Assembly (NCBI RefSeq): GCF_002563695.1
Contig: NZ_PDJI01000002.1
Coordinates: 1 to 59,882, forward strand
Length of the DNA: 59,882 nucleotides
From: Georgenia soli
GTDB taxonomy: Bacteria; Actinomycetota; Actinomycetes; Actinomycetales; Actinomycetaceae
Direction of reading: 5' to 3'
Numbering within the stretch: the stretch's first letter is position 1; every line of letters begins with the position of its first letter. Shown here piece by piece: positions 52,067 through 59,497 of the stretch. A program made the translations under genes and the position numbers. Under the pieces are notes generated by a model. It made no database searches. It was not told where the DNA came from and saw only the letters and a program-made list of their open reading frames with translations.

Positions 52067-53445
52067 GCCGAGGCGGTCGCCTGGTCGGAGACGATCGGCA
52101 GGCCGGCGGCCTGCGCGGAGCGGTCGAAGCTGTCGTCGACCACGACCACGCGACGGCCGGTGGCCGCGACGAGCGAGGCGGCGATGGAGGCGCGGTAGCC
52201 GGACGCGCAGTGCACCCAGACCTCACCCTCCGGCACCTCGTCCATGCGCCTGACGATGTCGTGGATCGGCAGGTGCACGGCGCCGTCGATGTGGCTGTCG
52301 CGCCACTCGCTGACGCGGCGGACGTCGAGGACGGTGACGGGCCGGTGGTGACGGACCTGCTCGAGGTCGGCGAAGCTGGCGCTGGGGAGCTCGGCGAGCG
52401 GCGCGTCGGTCCAGTCCTCCGGGCGTCCGGTGGCGGCGGCAGCGGGCCGGTCGATGCCGATCCGGGTCAGCTCGCGCTGGGCCTCGGCCACCTGGTCCGG
52501 GCTCTCGCCCAGCAGGGTGACCGGCGTGCCCCAGGGGATGAGCCAGCCGAGGTAGGTGGCGAACTGGCCGTCCAGCCCGAAGTTGAACGTGCCGGGCACG
52601 TGGCCCTTGGCGAAGGCGGTGCGGGTGCGCAGGTCCACCAGCCACTCCCCCGCCTCGAGGCGAGTGCGGAGCTGGTCCTTGTCGGCCCGCTCGGGCTCGG
52701 AGAGGTCGGAGGCGGTGGGGCCGGAGGAGTTGGCCGGGCCCATGTGCACGTAGTACGCGGGGTAGGCGTCCAGGCCGGCGAGGGTGTCGGCGACGAAGTC
52801 CTCCTCGTCCTGGGACATCACCGGGTTGATCATCCGCTCGCGGCCGATGGTCGAGGCCGTGGTGTCTCCCCCGGCGGAGGTGGCGGCGCAGAAGCTGCCG
52901 AACCCGTGGGTCGGCATGACCTTGGTGTCGTCGCTCAGCTCGGTGGCGAGCCGGCGTGCCGAGCTGTACTGGTGGCGGGCGAGCTCGTGCGTGTGGGCCT
53001 CGCCGAGCAGGTCCGGGCGGCCGGTGGAGCCGAAGAGCAGGGAGCCGCCGGAGAAGACGGCCGGGTCCTCGCCCTCGAGCACGTAGGACAGGTGGGTGAA
53101 CGTGTGCCCGGGAGTGTGCATCGCCCGCACCCGCATGGTGGGGCTGACCTCGACCACGTCGCCGTCGCGGATGCCGGTCCGCTCGAAGGAGACCTCGTCG
53201 TCGGCGTTAACGTAGTACGCCGCCCCGGTCTCCTGTGCGAGGGCGTAGCCGCCGGTGACGTAGTCGTTGTGGATGTGGGTCTCGAACACGTGGGTGATAC
53301 GGACGCCGGCCCTGGCGGCCGCGTCGAGGACGCGGTCGATGTCGCGCTGCGGGTCGACGACGAAGGCGACCTCCCCGTCGTGGGCCAGGTAGCTGCGGTC
53401 CCCCAGCGAAGGGGTCTCGATGGAGATGATCGTGGTGGTGGTCAT
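52063..53445 (-). CDS. MBL-fold / rhodanese fusion, persulfide-dioxygenase-like
   Basis: A 460-residue protein. The N-terminal metallo-beta-lactamase domain has FETHIHNDYVTGG, HTPGHTFTHLSYV and FSGGSLLFGSTGRPDL, as in ETHE1/Blh-type persulfide dioxygenases. Two rhodanese domains follow. The first (near 265-345; LVDLRTRTAFAKGHVPG) lacks the Cys; the second (VTVLDVRRVSEWRDSHIDGA, HCASGYRAS) retains it. It would oxidise persulfide to sulfite or transfer the sulfur. Upstream lies a small rhodanese, downstream the TauE exporter, which together make a sulfide-oxidation path. Confidence 0.9.
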   Translation of the reverse strand: MTTTTIISIETPSLGDRSYLAHDGEVAFVVDPQRDIDRVLDAAARAGVRITHVFETHIHNDYVTGGYALAQETGAAYYVNADDEVSFERTGIRDGDVVEVSPTMRVRAMHTPGHTFTHLSYVLEGEDPAVFSGGSLLFGSTGRPDLLGEAHTHELARHQYSSARRLATELSDDTKVMPTHGFGSFCAATSAGGDTTASTIGRERMINPVMSQDEEDFVADTLAGLDAYPAYYVHMGPANSSGPTASDLSEPERADKDQLRTRLEAGEWLVDLRTRTAFAKGHVPGTFNFGLDGQFATYLGWLIPWGTPVTLLGESPDQVAEAQRELTRIGIDRPAAAATGRPEDWTDAPLAELPSASFADLEQVRHHRPVTVLDVRRVSEWRDSHIDGAVHLPIHDIVRRMDEVPEGEVWVHCASGYRASIAASLVAATGRRVVVVDDSFDRSAQAAGLPIVSDQATASA

Positions 53446-53491
53446 GAAGCTGGTCCTTCCGGTGCGGGTCGGCGATCAGGCGGGGAGTCGC

Positions 53492-53812
53492 TCAGGCCTC
53501 GGCGTGCGGGCCGGTCACCACGGGGTTGCCGGCGCGGATCCAGCCGGCGGTCCCCCCGTTGACGGAGTAGGCGTCGAGGCCGGAGGCGCGCAGGTACTCG
53601 GCCGCACGCAGGCTGCGGTTACCGCTGGCGCAGATGACGTAGACGGGCTGGTTCGTCGGCAGGGCTGCGGTCCGCTGCGGGACCTCGCTCAGCGGGATGA
53701 GCTCCGCACCGGCGACGTGGCCCTGCACGTACTCACCGGGCTCACGGACGTCGACGACGAACGCGCCGTCCGCCTTCGCGGCGGCGAACTGGTCGATGGA
53801 GACCTCGGTCAT
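53492..53812 (-). CDS. single-domain rhodanese
   Basis: A 106-residue sulfurtransferase. FVVDVREPGEYVQGHVAGAE and VICASGNRSLRAAEYL carry the catalytic Cys 61. ATG 53812 lies 37 bases downstream of a CstR-type dyad. First gene of the minus-strand rhodanese / MBL / TauE / NicT series. A longer minus-strand frame reaching 55168 is not coding. Confidence 0.9.
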   Translation of the reverse strand: MTEVSIDQFAAAKADGAFVVDVREPGEYVQGHVAGAELIPLSEVPQRTAALPTNQPVYVICASGNRSLRAAEYLRASGLDAYSVNGGTAGWIRAGNPVVTGPHAEA

Positions 53813-53848
53813 GTGGCTTGTTTCCTCACTGTGGGGACATGACTCTTG

Positions 53849-53864
53849 ATACCCTAGGGGGTAT
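53849..53864. promoter_or_regulatory. CstR-type operator dyad 2
   Basis: ATACCC-TAGG-GGGTAT, perfect 6-base arms, 4-base spacer. It lies upstream of the minus-strand rhodanese gene. Confidence 0.8.
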
Positions 53865-53948
53865 CGGGCGGCTACAACACCGCCGGTTCCGGGAGCATTC
53901 CCGCCCCCGGCCTGCAAGCTGGAAGCAGCTCCGCAGTCTGGCGTAACC

Positions 53949-53964
53949 ATACCCCCAGGGGTAT
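53949..53964. promoter_or_regulatory. CstR-type operator dyad 3
   Basis: ATACCC-CCAG-GGGTAT, perfect arms, 4-base spacer. It is exactly 100 bases from dyad 2 and about 117 bases upstream of the 47-residue Cys-rich gene. The two dyads frame a divergent promoter. Confidence 0.8.
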
Positions 53965-54080
53965 AGTTCTTGTCCAGGCGAGAGCCTCCACGCCTCCATT
54001 CCTGCACGTGACAGCCACCGGCGCATCTGCGCGACACGGCCACCAGGGGGCAAGACCCACCACCTAGTGAGGACAGAGAG

Positions 54081-54224
54081 ATGTGCAGCCCCGCGACCTG
54101 TGAGACCTGCGGCAAGACCACCTGGACCGGGTGCGGCATGCACGCCGCGCAGGTTCTGTCCGACGTCACCCCCGACCAGCGGTGCACCTGCGACGGCCGG
54201 GCGGCGGAGGAGCTGTGGCCGTGA
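54081..54224 (+). CDS. 47-residue cysteine-rich protein
   Basis: A short gene from ATG 54081 to TGA 54224. It encodes MCSPATCETCGKTTWTGCG, MHAAQVLSDVTPDQ and RCTCDGRAAEELWP, with six Cys (2, 7, 10, 18, 35, 37) and His 21. The C-x2-C ... C ... CxC spacing suggests a small zinc-ribbon or thiol relay. GAGGACAGAGAG precedes the ATG. The stop overlaps the GTG of the next gene, so the pair is translated together. I recall similar short Cys-rich proteins in actinobacteria, without known function. Confidence 0.75.
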   Translation: MCSPATCETCGKTTWTGCGMHAAQVLSDVTPDQRCTCDGRAAEELWP

Positions 54225-55084
54225 CCGGCCCGACGGGCGTCGTCGGCGGGATGACGGCCGCCCGGGACGTCGGGGACCTCGTGCGCCACCTCGAGGCCGA
54301 CGCGGTCGGCCAGCTGACGGCGGCCGCCGGCAACGAGTCCCTGTGCACGCTCTCCCGCGGCGGCGAGCCGCGACCGGCGGCGAAGTATCACGAGGGCGCC
54401 GCCGCCGCTCTGGCGCAGGTCCGCCGCGCCGTCGACAAGCAGGCTCCGGCTCAGGACCCGACGGTGACGGTGCGCGCCGTGCGCGACCGCTGGACGGCGC
54501 ACGCCGGTGCGGACACGCCCGCGTGGCGCGCGTACAACGACGGCGGGCTTGACGCCCTCGACGCGCTGCTCAGCTCCACCCCGCCGAGGGACGGCATCAG
54601 GGGCAACGGCGAGGACGGTGGCGAGGCGCGTCCAGCACGTGACCGCACACCGGAGCCTGGCGCGCCCGCGACGAGAGGACCCGGCAACGAGCCGGTCACC
54701 GCCCTGCGGGGCGGCGGCGGCCGGTGGCCGCGACGGCGCACCGTCGCCACGGCGGCGCTCACACCCGTCCTTCTCGCCGCCCTGGTGACCACCGGCGGCG
54801 GCTGGATGCCGACCGAGGCCCCGCTGTGGACGGCACTCGTGGCGCTGACCGCACTGATCTCCGCCGCCACGCTGGCCACCTACCTGCCCCTGCGCGGCCA
54901 GGGCTGGCGACCGGACCTGGGCTGCAGCCCGTGCGCCGCCATGTCGGCGGGGAGCGTGCTGGCGGCCGCGTGGCTCCTCGGCTCGGCGCCGCTCCAGCCG
55001 GCGATGGCCGTCGTCGCCCTGGCGGCCGTGGCCTTCGGCCTCGTCCAGCGCCTTACCGGCGCCGCCACGACCTGCAGCACCTGA
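54221..55084 (+). CDS. membrane protein with GCSPC motif, partner of the Cys-rich peptide
   Basis: A 287-residue protein. The soluble N-terminal half is helical (GDLVRHLEADAVGQLTAAAG ... AVRDRWTAHAGADTPAWRAY). A disordered, charged linker leads to four TM helices (about 175-195, 205-225, 238-252, 258-275). A loop carries LGCSPCAAMSAG, a CxxC pair near the membrane, and the tail ends CST. GTG 54221 overlaps the preceding stop. Not a family I recognise. The CxxC plus context suggest persulfide or thiol transfer at the membrane. Confidence 0.65.
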   Translation: MTGPTGVVGGMTAARDVGDLVRHLEADAVGQLTAAAGNESLCTLSRGGEPRPAAKYHEGAAAALAQVRRAVDKQAPAQDPTVTVRAVRDRWTAHAGADTPAWRAYNDGGLDALDALLSSTPPRDGIRGNGEDGGEARPARDRTPEPGAPATRGPGNEPVTALRGGGGRWPRRRTVATAALTPVLLAALVTTGGGWMPTEAPLWTALVALTALISAATLATYLPLRGQGWRPDLGCSPCAAMSAGSVLAAAWLLGSAPLQPAMAVVALAAVAFGLVQRLTGAATTCST

Positions 55085-55136
55085 GCCCAGCACGGCCGGC
55101 CTCGGGCTGGAATATCTGGAGCCCGGCCGTGTTGAG

Positions 55137-55152
55137 ATACCCGTAGGGGTAT
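55137..55152. promoter_or_regulatory. CstR-type operator dyad 4
   Basis: ATACCC-GTAG-GGGTAT, perfect arms, 4-base spacer. It lies 38 bases upstream of the thioredoxin ATG, at the head of the operon that encodes the CstR-type regulator itself. Confidence 0.8.
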
Positions 55153-55189
55153 TACCCCAGCACGTCACGAACTACCTCGAGGAGTACAG

Positions 55190-55561
55190 ATGGCTACCGT
55201 CAACCTCACCGCCGACACCTTCATGGACACCGTCCAGCGGGACGGCATCGTCCTCGTCGACTGGTGGGCGTCCTGGTGCGGCCCGTGCCGCATGTTCGCG
55301 CCCGTCTTCGAGAAGGCGTCCCAGAAGCACGAGGACATCGTGTTCGGCAAGGTCGACACCGAGGCCGAGCAGATGCTCGCCGCCCAGGCCGGCATCACCT
55401 CCATCCCGACGCTGATGGTCTTCCGCGACGGCATCCTGGTCTTCTCCCAGCCCGGCGCGCTGCCTGCACCCGCGCTCGAGGAGGTCATCACCGCCGTGCA
55501 GGATCTGGACATGGACAAGGTCCGCGAGCAGCTCGCGGAGCAGGAGAAGCAGTCCGCCTGA
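55190..55561 (+). CDS. thioredoxin
   Basis: A 123-residue thioredoxin with LVDWWASWCGPCRMFAP (C30, C33) and cis-Pro ITSIPTLMVF. The C-terminal helix is longer than usual and ends EQLAEQEKQSA. First gene of the CstR operon. It can reduce persulfides and is reduced by the thioredoxin reductase at 56845. Confidence 0.93.
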   Translation: MATVNLTADTFMDTVQRDGIVLVDWWASWCGPCRMFAPVFEKASQKHEDIVFGKVDTEAEQMLAAQAGITSIPTLMVFRDGILVFSQPGALPAPALEEVITAVQDLDMDKVREQLAEQEKQSA

Positions 55562-55598
55562 CCGCGCCCGTCCCCAGCACTTCGACCGAGAGGACACC

Positions 55599-55994
55599 AT
55601 GAGCTACGGCATCACCGTCACCGTCGAGCAGCCGTTCGACCAGGCCGTCACCGCCATCCGCGAGGCCCTTTCCGAGCAGGGCTTCGGCGTCCTGACGGAG
55701 ATCGACATGGCCGCGACGCTGAAGAAGAAGCTCGACATCGACATCCCCGCGCAGGTCATCCTGGGCGCCTGCAACCCGCCCCTGGCGCACCGCGCGCTGC
55801 AGGCCGAGGAGTCGATCGGGCTGCTCCTGCCGTGCAACGTCGTCGTGCGCTCCATCGGCGACAACCGCACCGCGGTCGAGGCCCTCGACCCGCAGATCAT
55901 GGTGGGAGTCACCGACAACGAGGACCTGCGCCCGGTCGCCGACGACGCGGCCGACAGGCTCCGCAAGGCCCTGACCGCCGTGGAGCAGGCATGA
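55599..55994 (+). CDS. DUF302 protein
   Basis: A 131-residue protein with the DUF302 pattern: FDQAVTAIREALSEQGFGVLTEIDMAATLKK... begins a compact alpha/beta sandwich, then ILGACNPPLAHRALQAE and GLLLPCNVVV. The conserved Cys in GACNP and LPC suggest ligand or sulfur handling. DUF302 genes are frequent in sulfur-oxidation and CstR loci; biochemical role unknown. GAGAGGACACC precedes the ATG. Confidence 0.88.
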   Translation: MSYGITVTVEQPFDQAVTAIREALSEQGFGVLTEIDMAATLKKKLDIDIPAQVILGACNPPLAHRALQAEESIGLLLPCNVVVRSIGDNRTAVEALDPQIMVGVTDNEDLRPVADDAADRLRKALTAVEQA

Positions 55995-56074
55995 CCACCA
56001 TCGCACCACGGGGGCTTGTCACCCCCGCTCTCGCCGGGACAGACCGGCGAGACCGCCACGAGAGAGGCACTGCC

Positions 56075-56338
56075 ATGGAGCTCGACCCGGCCGAGATGAG
56101 CAAGGTGATCAACCGGCTCAAGCGCGCCCAGGGGCAGCTCGCCGGCGTCATCCGCATGCTCGAGGACGGCCGCGAGTGCGAGGACGTCGTCACCCAGCTC
56201 TCCGCCGTCTCCAAGGCCCTCGACCGCGCCGGCTTCGCCATCATCGCCTCCGGCATGAGGCAGTGCCTGACCGAGCCCGAGGGTGAGTCGACCCTCGACG
56301 TGGAGAAGCTGCAGACGCTCTTCCTCTCGCTCGCCTGA
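56075..56338 (+). CDS. cstR: CstR-type persulfide-sensing repressor (CsoR family)
   Basis: An 87-residue four-helix regulator of the CsoR/RcnR family (NRLKRAQGQLAGVIRMLEDG, RECEDVVTQLSAVSKALDRA). Cys 35 and Cys 64 are 29 residues apart, the spacing of the two sensing Cys in CstR. The His that copper sensors carry four residues before the second Cys is replaced by Gly 60, so copper binding is unlikely and persulfide cross-linking is favoured. It lies within the operon it presumably represses through the ATACCC/GGGTAT dyads. Confidence 0.88.
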   Translation: MELDPAEMSKVINRLKRAQGQLAGVIRMLEDGRECEDVVTQLSAVSKALDRAGFAIIASGMRQCLTEPEGESTLDVEKLQTLFLSLA

Positions 56339-56385
56339 CAGCCCGCCCACGCTTCACCAGTCACGACGAGAACTCAGGAGACCGC

Positions 56386-56727
56386 ATGACCGACGGAGTG
56401 GTGATCCACCTCGACGAGGCCGGGGAGGACAAGCACCGGGCGGTGCTGCGCAACGCACTGAATCTCCTGCCCGAGGTGCCGCCCGGCACCGCGGTCGAGC
56501 TCGTCACGCACGGGCCCGCCATCGACCTCGCCCGCCCGGGCCGGCCGACGGCCGACGCGCTGGCCGAGGCCATGGCAGCCGGAGTCAGTCTCCGGGTCTG
56601 CCGCAACTCCATGCGCTCGCAGGGGCTGACTGAGGATGACCTCGTCCCGGACGCGGTTCCCGTGTCGTCCGGCGTCGGGCACCTCGTCGCTCGTCAGCGC
56701 GAGGGCTGGGCGTACCTGCGACCCTGA
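56386..56727 (+). CDS. DsrE-family protein
   Basis: A 113-residue protein with the DsrE/F-like fold pattern: VVIHLDEAGEDKHRAVLRNALNL..., then VELVTHGPAIDLARPG, then GVSLRVCRNSMRSQGLTEDD containing the single conserved Cys, then VGHLVARQREGWAYLRP. Such proteins carry sulfane sulfur as persulfide. AGGAG precedes the ATG. Placed between the regulator and thioredoxin reductase. Confidence 0.85.
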   Translation: MTDGVVIHLDEAGEDKHRAVLRNALNLLPEVPPGTAVELVTHGPAIDLARPGRPTADALAEAMAAGVSLRVCRNSMRSQGLTEDDLVPDAVPVSSGVGHLVARQREGWAYLRP

Positions 56728-56844
56728 CGTGCCCGTCCACCCCGGCCGGCATCCGTGCCACCCAGCTCCGCTCGGCGCTGGCCGGTGCCTTCATTGACGG
56801 CGCCGCTCGAATCCCCCTTTCGACCTTGCCCAGGAGAACGCTGA

Positions 56845-57846
56845 ATGAGCCACCTCACCCCTGACGTTCGCGACGTCATCATCGTCGGGTCCGGTCCCGC
56901 CGGGTATACCGCTGCCGTGTACGCGGCGCGGGCTAACCTGCGCCCGGTCGTCTTCGCCGGCTCGGTCACCGCGGGCGGTGCGCTGATGAACACCACCGAG
57001 GTGGAGAACTTCCCCGGCTTCCCCGAGGGCATCCTCGGCCCGGAGCTGATGGAGAACATGCAGAAGCAGGCGGAGCGCTTCGGGGCGGAGATCCGCTACG
57101 AGGACGTCGTCGCCGTCGACCTGTCCGGGGACGTCAAGATCGTCACGACGGACGACGACGAGACCTTCGCCGCCCGTGCGGTCATCCTCGCCAACGGCTC
57201 GGCCTACCGCGAGCTCGGCCTGCCCGAGGAGAAGACCTTCTCCGGGCGCGGGGTCTCCTGGTGCGCCACCTGCGACGGGTTCTTCTTCCGCAACCAGCAC
57301 GTGCTGGTGGTCGGCGGCGGCGACTCCGCGATGGAGGAGGCCACCTTCCTGACCCGGTTTGTGGACAAGGTCACCGTCGTGCACCGCCGTGACGAGCTGC
57401 GCGCCTCGAAGATCATGGCCGAGCGCGCCCTGGCCAACGACAAGATCGAGTTCGCCTGGAACAGCGAGGTGGCCGCGATCCACGGCGAGCAGAAGGTGAC
57501 CGGCGCGACCCTGCGCGACACCGTCACCGGCGAGACCCGGCAGATCGACGCCACCGGCATCTTCGTGGCCATCGGGCACGACCCGCGCACCCAGATCCTC
57601 CAGGGCCAGGTCCGGCTCGACGAGGAGGGCTACATCGTCGTCGACCACCCCACCACCGCCACCACCGTGCCGGGCGTCTTCGCCTGCGGCGACGCCGTCG
57701 ACCACATCTACCGCCAGGCGATCACCGCCGCAGGCACCGGTGCCGCCGCCGCCCTGGACGCCGAGCGCTACCTCGCCAAGCTCCACGAGGCCGGCGAGCC
57801 CGGCACCGACACCTCCCAGACCCCCCAGGGCTCCGTCCTCGTCTGA
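56845..57846 (+). CDS. trxB: thioredoxin reductase
   Basis: A 333-residue flavoprotein with FAD GSGPAG (15-20), redox pair CATC (140-143) in [17 protein letters not shown] site [12 protein letters not shown] and C-terminal [19 protein letters not shown]. It supplies electrons to the thioredoxin of the same operon. Full length. AGGAGAACGCTGA precedes the ATG. Confidence 0.95.
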   Translation: MSHLTPDVRDVIIVGSGPAGYTAAVYAARANLRPVVFAGSVTAGGALMNTTEVENFPGFPEGILGPELMENMQKQAERFGAEIRYEDVVAVDLSGDVKIVTTDDDETFAARAVILANGSAYRELGLPEEKTFSGRGVSWCATCDGFFFRNQHVLVVGGGDSAMEEATFLTRFVDKVTVVHRRDELRASKIMAERALANDKIEFAWNSEVAAIHGEQKVTGATLRDTVTGETRQIDATGIFVAIGHDPRTQILQGQVRLDEEGYIVVDHPTTATTVPGVFACGDAVDHIYRQAITAAGTGAAAALDAERYLAKLHEAGEPGTDTSQTPQGSVLV

Positions 57847-57917
57847 CGGCGGGTCTCGTTCCTATGGACAGCGGCGCTCGGTGTGGAGCTCGTAACGAAG
57901 GGTCCTGCCGTTCTCCT

Positions 57918-58082
57918 CTAGTGTCCGCGGCCGAGGCCGCGGAGGCTGCCGCGGACGTCGATCTCGCCGGCGGCCTGTTCGAGGTAGGTCTGGATCTCGC
58001 GGTACGTACCGGCCGTTGCACCCGATGTGGTGCCGGCAGATGAACCGGCGTGAAGATCGCGTGAAGCGTGAAGTTCCGGCAC
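57918..58082 (-). CDS. possible 54-residue small ORF behind the methyltransferase
   Basis: GTG 58082 directly follows the methyltransferase stop and runs to TAG 57918-57920. The second half (TYREIQTYLEQAAGEIDVRG) looks protein-like; the first half is low complexity. No ribosome site. It may be the end of a degraded gene. The remaining 57847-57917 stretch holds nothing recognisable. Confidence 0.25.
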   Translation of the reverse strand: MPELHASRDLHAGSSAGTTSGATAGTYREIQTYLEQAAGEIDVRGSLRGLGRGH

Positions 58083-58691
58083 TCAGGCCCGGCGGGCGAC
58101 GACGACCGCGTCGAGCGCTGCGGCACCGTCGTCTCCGACGGGGCGCGAGGCACGCTCGGCCCGCAGGATGCTGACACCTGAGCCGGCGAGGTCCTGGGCG
58201 ACGTCGTCGGCGGTGAACAGGACGGCGGGGTTCTGCGGGCCGCCGACCCCCTCGGTGAGGTTGGTCGAGTCGTGCCCGACGACGAGCAGGGTGCCGCCGG
58301 GCGCGAGTGCGTCCGCCCCCGCCCGCAGCACGCGGCGGCGCTGGAGAGCCGGCAGTTGCAGGTAGACGATGGCGACCGCGTCGTAGGCGCGGGGTCGCGG
58401 CGGCTCTGCCACGACGTCCGCGCGGACCCATTCGATGCGGCCCGCCGTCCCGGGTGCGTGTGCCTCCTGCAGCGCGCGTGCCTTGCGGATCGCCTCGCCG
58501 GAAAAGTCGACGGCGGTCACGGTCCACCCGCGCGACGCGAACCAGATCGCGTGCCGACCCTCACCGGTGGCGACGTCCAGGGCGTGCCAGCGGGCAGGTC
58601 GGAGAAGGTCTCCACGACGAACCGGGCTGGGCTCGGCGGACCAGACGTGCGCCTGCTCGGCGTAGCGGGCGTCCCAGCTCTCCGCGTCCAT
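58083..58691 (-). CDS. SAM-dependent class I methyltransferase
   Basis: A 202-residue Rossmann methyltransferase with motif I ALDVATGEGRHAIWFA, then VTAVDFSGEAIRKARAL, DAVAIVYLQLPAL and PGGTLLVVGHD. The start MDAESWDARYAEQAHVWSAE is typical of the TehB/thiol-methyltransferase-like group. ATG 58691 is 3 bases past the stop of the broken cstR copy, so the two were one operon. Methylation of a thiol or sulfide is a natural guess in this context but is not shown by sequence. Confidence 0.8.
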   Translation of the reverse strand: MDAESWDARYAEQAHVWSAEPSPVRRGDLLRPARWHALDVATGEGRHAIWFASRGWTVTAVDFSGEAIRKARALQEAHAPGTAGRIEWVRADVVAEPPRPRAYDAVAIVYLQLPALQRRRVLRAGADALAPGGTLLVVGHDSTNLTEGVGGPQNPAVLFTADDVAQDLAGSGVSILRAERASRPVGDDGAAALDAVVVARRA

Positions 58692-58693
58692 GG

Positions 58694-58962
58694 TCAGGCC
58701 AGGGAGAGGAACAGCTTCTCGAGGCGCCTGACGTCGAGCGTGTTCCTCGCCATCGGAATCCGCCAGGCACTGACGCATGCCGGACGCGATGATGGCGAAG
58801 CCCGGCGCGGTCGAGGGCCTTGCTCACGGCAGAGAGCTGGGGTGACGACGTCGGCACAGTCCTTGCCCTCCTCGAGCATGCGGAAGAACGCCGGCGAGCT
58901 GCCCCTGCGCACGCCTGAGGGCGGTTGACCACTTGCCCATGTCCGTCGCGTCCGAGCTCCAT
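58694..58962 (-). pseudogene. second cstR-like gene, disrupted by several single-base indels
   Basis: From ATG 58962 to TGA 58694 the DNA aligns with the intact cstR along its whole length. It is readable in pieces (VVNR, RRAQGQLAGV, RMLEEGKDCADVV, QLSAVSKALDRAG, FAIIASGMRQCL) only by changing frame about four times. The shifts fall at short runs (GTGG, TTCC, CCCC, GGG). Both sensing Cys are preserved. Either decay after duplication or homopolymer sequencing errors. Confidence 0.85.
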
Positions 58963-58996
58963 CGTGGCCCTCCAGTGCGTCTGCCCTACCCGAAGG

Positions 58997-59012
58997 ATAC
59001 CGGGCGGGGTAC
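58997..59012. promoter_or_regulatory. degenerate CstR-type dyad 6
   Basis: ATACCG-GGCG-GGGTAC: the pattern of the other dyads with one mismatch in each arm and a 4-base spacer. It lies 35 bases upstream of the broken cstR copy. Confidence 0.4.
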
Positions 59013-59072
59013 CGCGAGCAGTGCGCCGTGACGTGAGTCATACCGCCGGTCACGCGCACCTCGGGAATACTG

Positions 59073-59087
59073 ATACCCGGTGGGTAT
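59073..59087. promoter_or_regulatory. CstR-type operator dyad 5
   Basis: ATACCC-GGT-GGGTAT: perfect arms but a 3-base spacer, unlike the 4-base spacer of dyads 1-4. It lies 26 bases upstream of the rhodanese ATG at 59114. Confidence 0.7.
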
Positions 59088-59113
59088 TGAACCAACGACG
59101 AAAGGAACCACCG

Positions 59114-59497
59114 ATGACCTCACCCCAGACCCCGTCCACCTCCCTGCTCGGCCGGCTGCGTGCCCTCTTCGGAGCCTCCTCCGACGGGCGGCTCGGGACC
59201 ACCGTCAGCGCCGCGCGCGCCGTGGAGCTCGTCCGCGACGGCGCGAGTCTGGTCGACGTGCGCGAGAAGGCCGAGTGGCGCTCCGGCCACGCACCGCAGG
59301 CGGTGCACATCCCCCTCGCCGACCTGGACAAGGCGCCCCGGCGCCTGGTCAAGGACCAGCCGGTCGTCGTCATGTGTGCGTCGGGCATGCGCTCGCGCAC
59401 CGGGGCGAAGCACCTGCGCTCCCTGGGTTACGACGCCACGAGCGTGTCCGGGGGCATCGGTGCGTGGCAGCGCGCCGGCGGGGCAGTGCGCCGATGA
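59114..59497 (+). CDS. rhodanese-domain sulfurtransferase
   Basis: A 127-residue protein. A basic N-terminus (LLGRLRALFGASSDGR) precedes a rhodanese domain with SLVDVREKAEWRSGHAPQA and VVVMCASGMRSRTGAKHL (Cys 88). ATG 59114 follows AAAGGAACC. The stop overlaps the start of the CoA-disulfide reductase (ATGA at 59494), so the two are translated together. Confidence 0.9.
   Translation: MTSPQTPSTSLLGRLRALFGASSDGRLGTTVSAARAVELVRDGASLVDVREKAEWRSGHAPQAVHIPLADLDKAPRRLVKDQPVVVMCASGMRSRTGAKHLRSLGYDATSVSGGIGAWQRAGGAVRR

Noticed and set aside
56075..56338. Copper sensor CsoR
   Set aside because: The His four residues before the second Cys, needed for Cu(I) in CsoR, is Gly here, and the neighbours are sulfur genes, so CstR fits better.
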